A model generated the notes under the pieces. It worked only from the letters and a program-made list of their open reading frames with translations. It made no database searches and was not told the DNA's origin. Below, piece after piece: positions 57,501 through 64,000 of a stretch of 64,000 bases of DNA. Source of the stretch: Zhengitettix transpicula (Eukaryota > Arthropoda > Insecta > Orthoptera > Tetrigidae); NCBI GenBank assembly GCA_037074705.1, contig CM073592.1, positions 57,215,129-57,279,128 on the forward strand. Direction: 5' to 3'. The position numbers were made by a program, and so were the translations under genes. Every line of letters starts with the position of its first letter. Within the stretch, counting starts at the first letter, position 1.

Positions 57501-58028
57501 GTCTTCGACTAAATGGAGTAACCTGTTCACGGGAGCTAAGGGTTCATTTCCTTAATCTCACTCTTCTAATTATTTAAATGTTCTTCGTGTGCATGTTAAA
57601 CTAAGAGCATTGTCCGCTTGTTTTAAGTTAGATAGTGGTTTTAAATATGATAGCTTCCTTAAATTTGTTCAAGAGGACTAATGTAGAGTATCTATGCACG
57701 CTAAATAACCCTGTGAAATAGTTTTATTATATCTGAAAAATTTCCATAATAACTCATAACTAAAGCAGACCAACATAAAAGATTACAAGAAATCTGAGAA
57801 AAAACATTTAACTTCGATATATTCAGATAAAAAACTTTAAATAAAATTTTTATCATCAGATAATTTATCCTAAACATAATTTCGTGCGATTAATTTTAAC
57901 AAAAATGCAAATACATTAAAACAATAAATAAACAATCTTATTTATTGAGTGTTTTATTATTCAAACAAAAAGTTATAGATAAGTAGCTTTCCACGAAAGA
58001 ATCGTTATAATCACTTGAAAAACAAATA
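57501..58028. other. AT-rich non-coding stretch
   Basis: Nothing recognised. Confidence 0.4.
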
Positions 58029-58235
58029 GCCGACCTACTGTGTTGTAGGTGTCAGCGTGACTGTCTCGCCTGCCAGACGTCCTGGGTTCGAATCACGGCG
58101 AGTATATGTGTATGTGTATGTGTGCGTGAGAGAAACTCTCGTAATTAGTTCCCTGACAAGGCAAAATGAGTAACCATAATGAGTCGCTAATGGCCTGAGA
58201 TGTCGTTGCGACTATAAATCAATAAAAAAATATAT
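58029..58235 (+). mobile_element. tRNA-derived SINE, copy 5
   Basis: It starts 'gccgacctactgtgttgtag'. The A-box region is 'tgttgtaggtgtcagcgtg' and the B-box 'GGTTCGAATC' is excellent. A (TATGTG)n insertion follows, then the body hairpin 'gagagaaactctc', 'gagtcgctaatggcctgag', and an 'aaatcaataaaaaaa' tail. It is the best-preserved plus-strand copy. Confidence 0.9.
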
Positions 58236-61200
58236 TCAAACATTATTTCATTGCAACAGAATCAGCAGTAAAATAAATCCAATGCAACATATTTGTATTC
58301 GAAAATGTAAAGTAATTAACTATACAAGCAAACTTCAATTTTCGAGTATCGTTACGACAATGTTTTTCAGCTTTCTCTAACAGAACCTGGGCATACAGAA
58401 TGCCCAAAAACCAAGATCTATAAACCATTGTTCCATACAGGTGCACCAAAGCACTTGCAAAGAAGATATCATACGATTTGTTGAGATTTTTGTGTTACGT
58501 TTAATTGTGACAGTGTTGAAATGGTTCGCAATAACGTTTCTGAATTAATTATTTTATTGTAATGAGGTTCCTTGAACAATATTGCGGTTATTCTTAATCA
58601 GAGCTGTTATTAAAATTATACCAGGCTGTAACTTTGAAATTATCTTGATTTTCTTTTATTCGTATAATTAATGACCTTTTTGTTTGGCCGATGAAACAGG
58701 GCCTACAGTTTAAACAATTAATTTAATAAACAAGATTTGTTGAGGAAAAAATATTGGTAGATCTTATTGTCCTTTAATAAACCCAGAAAATGAAGGTTTA
58801 GACTTATAAATAACATAAATAGTGAACCTTTTAAATGTAATTGTTAGATTAGAGGAAATAGTAGCGCATTATGGTTAAACAAAGAAATTATTTAATTTAT
58901 TATTTTTAATAACTTTGTTTTTATTAGAAATAAAATTAATTACAAATAATCTGAGGTTCGTATATAAAGTCAAAAAGTTACTGGTTGGGCAGTAAAATAC
59001 TTTTAACATAATTAAGGTTTTCAAAATGATAATAATTATCAGATAATAAAATAGCTGTTGTGAACTAAATTGTACACTATTGATCCTTTTTGAGTAATAG
59101 GATGATCAGACTAAAAATAAGAAGTAGACTCGGAAAGGTTTGTTTTGTGGTACAAATTATCGTAAATTATCTATCTGCGAAACTTAAGTTTGTTTCTTAT
59201 TGAGGGAACCTATTTTTGCAACAATTACAATGTATAGAGATCGAAAGAGTGCTTCTTATCATTCAGTCAGATATTGGTATTGTGTTTCAATGTTTAAAAC
59301 TTTTTATTTTCAATTGTGTTATTTCAGTATTTCATAGAAATTTTCATTTAGTTTTTGTTGCGATTTTTCTTGACAGAATTTTCTTAACAAGATATAGGCA
59401 GACAACAATTGTTTGGGGAGCAAATCAAATTTATGTTCATAGAAAAAAGTAACTAAAATATAATTATATAAAGGAATTGAAGAGTTATCTATTTTTTTAA
59501 AATAGATTGATAATATTTTTATCTATAGGAAAAATACAAGAAAAATTTAAATAACAATTTTCGACGAAAACAATAATTTAAATTCTTGTATTATACTACG
59601 TTTAAAAGTGGTTAGTGTAATCTGTCGGTGAGAAAACTTTTCTTTAAGATTAAGAAGAAATTGAGTAGTGCCATTTCTTGAAATTGATCTCATAATGTTC
59701 CGTTCTGCTTACGTCAATTGTTCTTGAAATGTGATAGGCATATGTAAAGGTTTCAGTATATCACTAAATTGTGTCCAACTGATTATATTTTATTATCCAA
59801 ATTCTCACAAAATATTTTAATTTTCTTAAATGTGTAATGAAAAAGATTCGATATGGGCATGACTGATATAGAAAATAAGGCTCATTTATTTATTTAGCTT
59901 TTATCGAAAAATATTTTTCAATTATATTTATAAAACTAGGAATGATGGATTTATAAGATTAATTATTTTAAAATTTTCTGCGAATGGATTTAGGTATTAT
60001 CTATTCACCCAATATTTCAACATAAATCAGAGATTATTTAGGATATAGATTTGAAAATTATGTAAGCAAAATTTCATGAAAAACTTTCTGAGTTTAAAGA
60101 GCGTCGCTTCACATACATGAAGTGCATACACAATGGCGATGAGAGGTTGATTCACGCTTGATCAGACTGGATTGTTGATTCAATTACACCTGCCACTAAT
60201 CAACTGTTGGGAATCTCAACTGCGGGAACTACTTGCTTTACACATTACCCACACACCAGTAAGCGGATTACAAATAATCACATACTTCACGTTCCTGATT
60301 TTTTCATTTTAAAGGACAACATCACTTTGATGATATATATAATTATTACATGACAATAAAAAGAAACTGTATCTATAATTAAATAAAGGTGATTAAAATA
60401 AAATTATGAAGAAACGGTACATGTAATTTGGAGTTACTGCTCTTTAGATATAACTTGTCGTCGGAGAAAAAAATAGTATATTTAATTTTTTTATTTTGAA
60501 TCTATAAAATCATTCTGACTATGTTTGAAATGTGGGCAGTAATTTTTAAGCATTAATCATACCTCGTCAAGATAATTCGTGCATTATTGCTATACAATAA
60601 TTTTTCTCTTCGTAGAGCGTCACATAATATCCAATAAGTAAAGTTTTATAATAATCCTTAACTGCTCACTCCGGGGAAGAATTCAATATTCACTACATTA
60701 ATATGCACCCGAAAGGTCAATTATATTATAATTGAGGAACAAGCGTTGAACAGCGGTACAATTGCAATTCAGTCGGCTATGCAGAATAAGTACGTTTCAA
60801 GCACAAATCATACAAAAACACAAGAGAAAAAAATTATTTGGATTTTAAAACCACACACATGTTGTTAAAGAATTTATTAGGCGGAAGCTTTCAGCCTATT
60901 TTGTCATATTCAACCTCATTTTAAGATTTTAGCCTTTTAAAAACCATCTAACATGTTGGATGTCTTGCTGTTGTCTTAAGACTGAAATATTGAAATGAGG
61001 CTGTAAATGACCAAACAGCTTGAAATTTTTTATCAGTATAAGATCGTGTGTTTTTCCATGAATATTAATCTGTGAACAGTCTTTATCAAGAAAATAAAAG
61101 TTGAGGTAATTTTAGTTCTTCGGCTGTCAGACGGAATTCGATTGATGTAACCTGAAACATGTTCCGTACCATATTCCGTATAATAATTGTATATGGTCAT

Positions 61201-61259
61201 TTAAATGCACGGTGGAAGTTGATATTAAATAATGGGAGGCAGATATTCATAAAGTTAAA
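58236..61259. other. AT-rich non-coding stretch
   Basis: Short frames (58243-58449, 59216-59452) show no domain. A perfect dyad TCAATTATATTATAATTGA lies near 60718-60736. A mixed patch at 60100-60260 has no frame. No gene is recognised. Confidence 0.42.
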
Positions 61260-61560
61260 GTAAAGAAGTGGTAGTTTTATTTGCGATGTGTTGCAACGAG
61301 GGGAGAAGAGAAGAGACGTAACACGACGCGGATTATTACGTCTGCCTGCTTCGTAGGTTGCTCGTCTAATGAGCTGGGCTTCAACTTCATTTACTTCATC
61401 TCCTAGCTGTTCTGAGGAAGGAACAGAAAGAACAAGTTCAAAGCTTGTATATAAGATGGTTAACTACTCTTCTCGAAACACCTTTACAGCCTGTTTCGAG
61501 TAAAACAACTTCCGCCTTATGAGAAATGCGAGTTTCAGGAGAAAATCTTTATTACACTTA
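61260..61560. other. GC-richer island with Otx/Bicoid-like site
   Basis: Contains 'acgcggattattacgtc', with GGATTA (Otx/Bicoid/Goosecoid-type core), and 'cgtctaatgagctg' shortly after. No frame spans it and no repeat ends are seen. Regulatory candidate. Confidence 0.32.
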
Positions 61561-62259
61561 GTTCTTCCGTAAAGCGAGTGCAGAGACTACTTTGTTTCTA
61601 TTTAAGGAAAAAGAGTAATTGTTATTTAATATTACGTCACCTTCACCGTTATCGCTTTTTTTAAACATGGTTATCAATAAATACATGGGTTTTATTTATT
61701 ACAAATAATTAATGCATTAATTTTAGTGGTTTTAACTACGAAACATTTATTCGTTTATTGATTTCTGGGTCGTTGTTACAGAAACACTTAACAATAAATC
61801 CTATAAAATTAGACAAAAATTCGAAGTAGATTGGATCCCTCTATCCAGGTTTGTGGCTGCCAATAATCTTGAAACCTGAAAGGAAACTTTCACAGTGACT
61901 GATTTCTATGCTGCAAGAAACCAGGCGAATTTTGAGGCCATTCACTTGCAGTAATGGAAATTATATTTTACTCTTTCTTATAAAAAATATTTTTCTTCAC
62001 AACTTCAATGCATGTTAGCTAATAAGAAAGTGAAGTTCAGATTTTGCAGAACAATAAGTAAAATATATAAAGAAAAACAAATATGGAGAATGGAATGGAA
62101 ATTCGTTTAGTAATTAATTGACAACATCAAAGTTCTATTTAATGGTGAAATTATGAAAACAATTACTGTAAACCACCACATTTACATTGATTTGCAATTT
62201 ATGATTCTTAATTCAGAGGTAATATTTGTCAGAGGTTCATTCTATGATTTTAAGATATT
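61561..62259. other. AT-rich non-coding stretch
   Basis: Nothing recognised. Confidence 0.4.
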
Positions 62260-62640
62260 CTAAGGCCCTTTCGTTTCGTCACCTCTAGAAATTCACATCC
62301 CTTAGCTTAGTAGACTCTAACTGTGCTTCAAGACATGGAGAAATGAAGACTGGAAGGGGGCAGTCCTGTCTACCTGGTCGATCATCGCTGAGAAAGAGGG
62401 GATAAAATGTTCTCTACTCGTTCTGAGCATTATATTACATGGGTCGCCCTGAACACGGTCGCTTTAAGCACGGCGCCGCAAATAACAATTGGGTTACATC
62501 AAATTGTTGGCTTCGATACTAGCGGACTCAGGTCAGCTCTCACGTATCCTCCGACGTGAAGAGTTCACTTCTCAGAAGCCTCTCACGCGAGTCGAGAAAC
62601 TGACATCATACCTTCTAAAGAAAATCACCGTGTAACACGA
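62260..62640. other. GC-rich island with inverted Sox-like sites
   Basis: A patch of about 380 bases. Its core has AACAATT (62484-62490) and AATTGTT (62502-62508) facing each other, an inverted pair of Sox-type cores 11 bases apart, next to a CpG-dense 'cacggcgccgca' block. No open frame or repeat ends. Confidence 0.36.
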
Positions 62641-64000
62641 CGTAGGCATTGTTAATAACTCCCACTCAATCCACATAGAATTATATCCAAAGTGAAAATG
62701 ATAAATATAACTTCTTTTTTTTGCGATTCAAGAACGCGTATAAATCGTAAAAGAACATGACCTTTGAACAGAAGTGGAAAATAAATCACGGTAAAATATT
62801 TATAACCTATTCTCAAGGGCCATCCAAATTCACGCGGTATTACTACTATTATCTATTCAAACATCTTTGATAAACACAGTTAAATATTAGAGTTTATTTA
62901 AATTTAATATTTATTATGTATCTAATAATTAAATTTATTTTACTTGCAGTATATTACTGCTATACTGGTTTCGTCACACGTGATTAAGAATAGATTTTTA
63001 ATGAAATCTCGTTCAATAAATTCGTATGAGGAGACTAATAATGCAGAATGAAAGACCTCAACTTTGTTGAACTCAGTTAAGTTAAATATAGTTACCTCCC
63101 TAAATTAGAATGCTTCATTTCTACTATCTTTTATATAAGTCCGATGCTGTAAAATTTCAAACGCTGTGCCAAATCCATTAGTAACCCTGGGATTCTTCCC
63201 CGGGAACGTTTCCCTTCTCCCCCGTTCTTAATAAATTTATAGGAGTTTTTTGTCATTATGAAATTGAAATTCGTTATCAATTCCATTACCATTAAGAAAA
63301 TGACCCAAGAAGAATATATATTTTACATGGGTTTGAAAATTTTGTAAGCGCGAGACTAATGATGATAACTAGTTTGAAGTTAAAAAAAGAAATTTAGGTT
63401 GCGCCAGATTAAAAAACTCAAATAATTCAATATATTCTTAATAAAGATTGTTACGCATTGAACGAGGTTTGTTACATATTTTTAATTATATATACATAAG
63501 GTGTTATTAAGAAAAAAAGATATATTTTATTATATCAAAATTGTTGTCGCTGTCCGCAACTTCATGGGAAAATTTAACAAAACCGAATAATATGATGCCA
63601 AAGTATAGAAACTAATAAGTGAAAAATTCCAAAACTTCAGAAGAAACTCTAGACATTAATATTGAAGTTTAGTAAATCGGAAATAGGAAAATAAACACTA
63701 ATAAATACAAAAAACTTAATATAATAATTAAATTAATGTTAAGCGTCTTAAAAAAAGAAAATTTTGAAAAAAATGTGATGTTTTTCTTTGGTAGCCGTTG
63801 TTACAAGGTGTTCTTCCAAAGGAGTTTATACTGTACATATGCATGTTTGCAGCAGTAAAACGATATATGTTTTGCACATTGCGTTTTGTTTATTCAGCTT
63901 TACGTTCACGTGATGCTCTCACTAGAGCATATTTACCTTGCTTTCGAACAGGTATGGCAAACAAAATATGTTTATAACTAGAGATTCATAGTATCTAACT
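62641..64000. other. AT-rich non-coding stretch to window end
   Basis: Mostly AT-rich. A small mixed patch at 63150-63235 contains 'ttccccgggaacgtttccc'. Near 63910 a CACGTG E-box sits beside a short dyad GATGCTCTC/GAGCAT. No gene is recognised and no feature clearly crosses the window edge. Confidence 0.4.

Overview
Kind of sequence. This is a clearly AT-rich, intron- and intergene-like stretch of an animal nuclear genome, most likely an insect. The clues are its repeats: tRNA-derived SINEs with (AAAT)-like tails, a Jockey-type LINE remnant, a mariner deletion derivative whose last codons match insect mariner transposases, a piggyBac-like element in TTAA, and an interspersed element with the 'tagctgggtgcccggcg' head and CATA-repeat tail seen in many insects. 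A large-genome hemimetabolous insect (cockroach or termite-like) would fit, but that placement is inference. I found no bacterial-type operon, rRNA, intact tRNA, CRISPR array or prophage, and no host protein-coding gene I can defend. Almost all short ORFs are chance frames or transposon shadows.

Layout. 1-3.8 kb is AT-rich with one arm of a foldback MITE (978-1072) and a GC-rich patch (2570-2890). 3.8-8.2 kb is dominated by an A-tailed retroposon, called family A here: a minus-strand copy (3824-4226), two adjacent plus-strand copies (4973-5186 and 5199-5913) and a 3'-truncated copy (7805-8180). Further copies lie at 24635-24865, 29440-29917, 32527-33030 and 51630-51890. Three copies have clean 11-14 bp target-site duplications, so this is a genuine retroposed family. 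13.4-14.5 kb holds a tRNA-SINE and a piggyBac-like element (13826-14467). 18.6-20.6 kb holds a GC-richer segment with internal repeats, a strong island (19730-20180) and a SINE. 28235-28783 is a pogo/Tigger-like element and 40190-40380 a tiny mariner derivative. SINE copies occur at 44.2, 48.7 and 58.0 kb. 46.5-47.15 kb is an insect interspersed repeat, followed by a coding-like minus-strand open frame (47300-47599). 50150-51350 is a dead Jockey-type reverse transcriptase. 56434-56750 is a foldback MITE with two nested inverted repeats.

What the rest may be doing. About twenty stretches of 150-550 bases stand out because they are much richer in GC than the surrounding AT-rich sequence. They lack repeat hallmarks and lack convincing exons. 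Several contain tight clusters of homeodomain, GATA, TCF, Sox or PHO-like cores. Such an archipelago in a gene-poor window is what a regulatory desert beside a developmental gene would look like. Conservation cannot be tested here, so these are hypotheses. The transposons show no intact machinery: every transposase or reverse transcriptase remnant is truncated, frameshifted or has lost catalytic residues.
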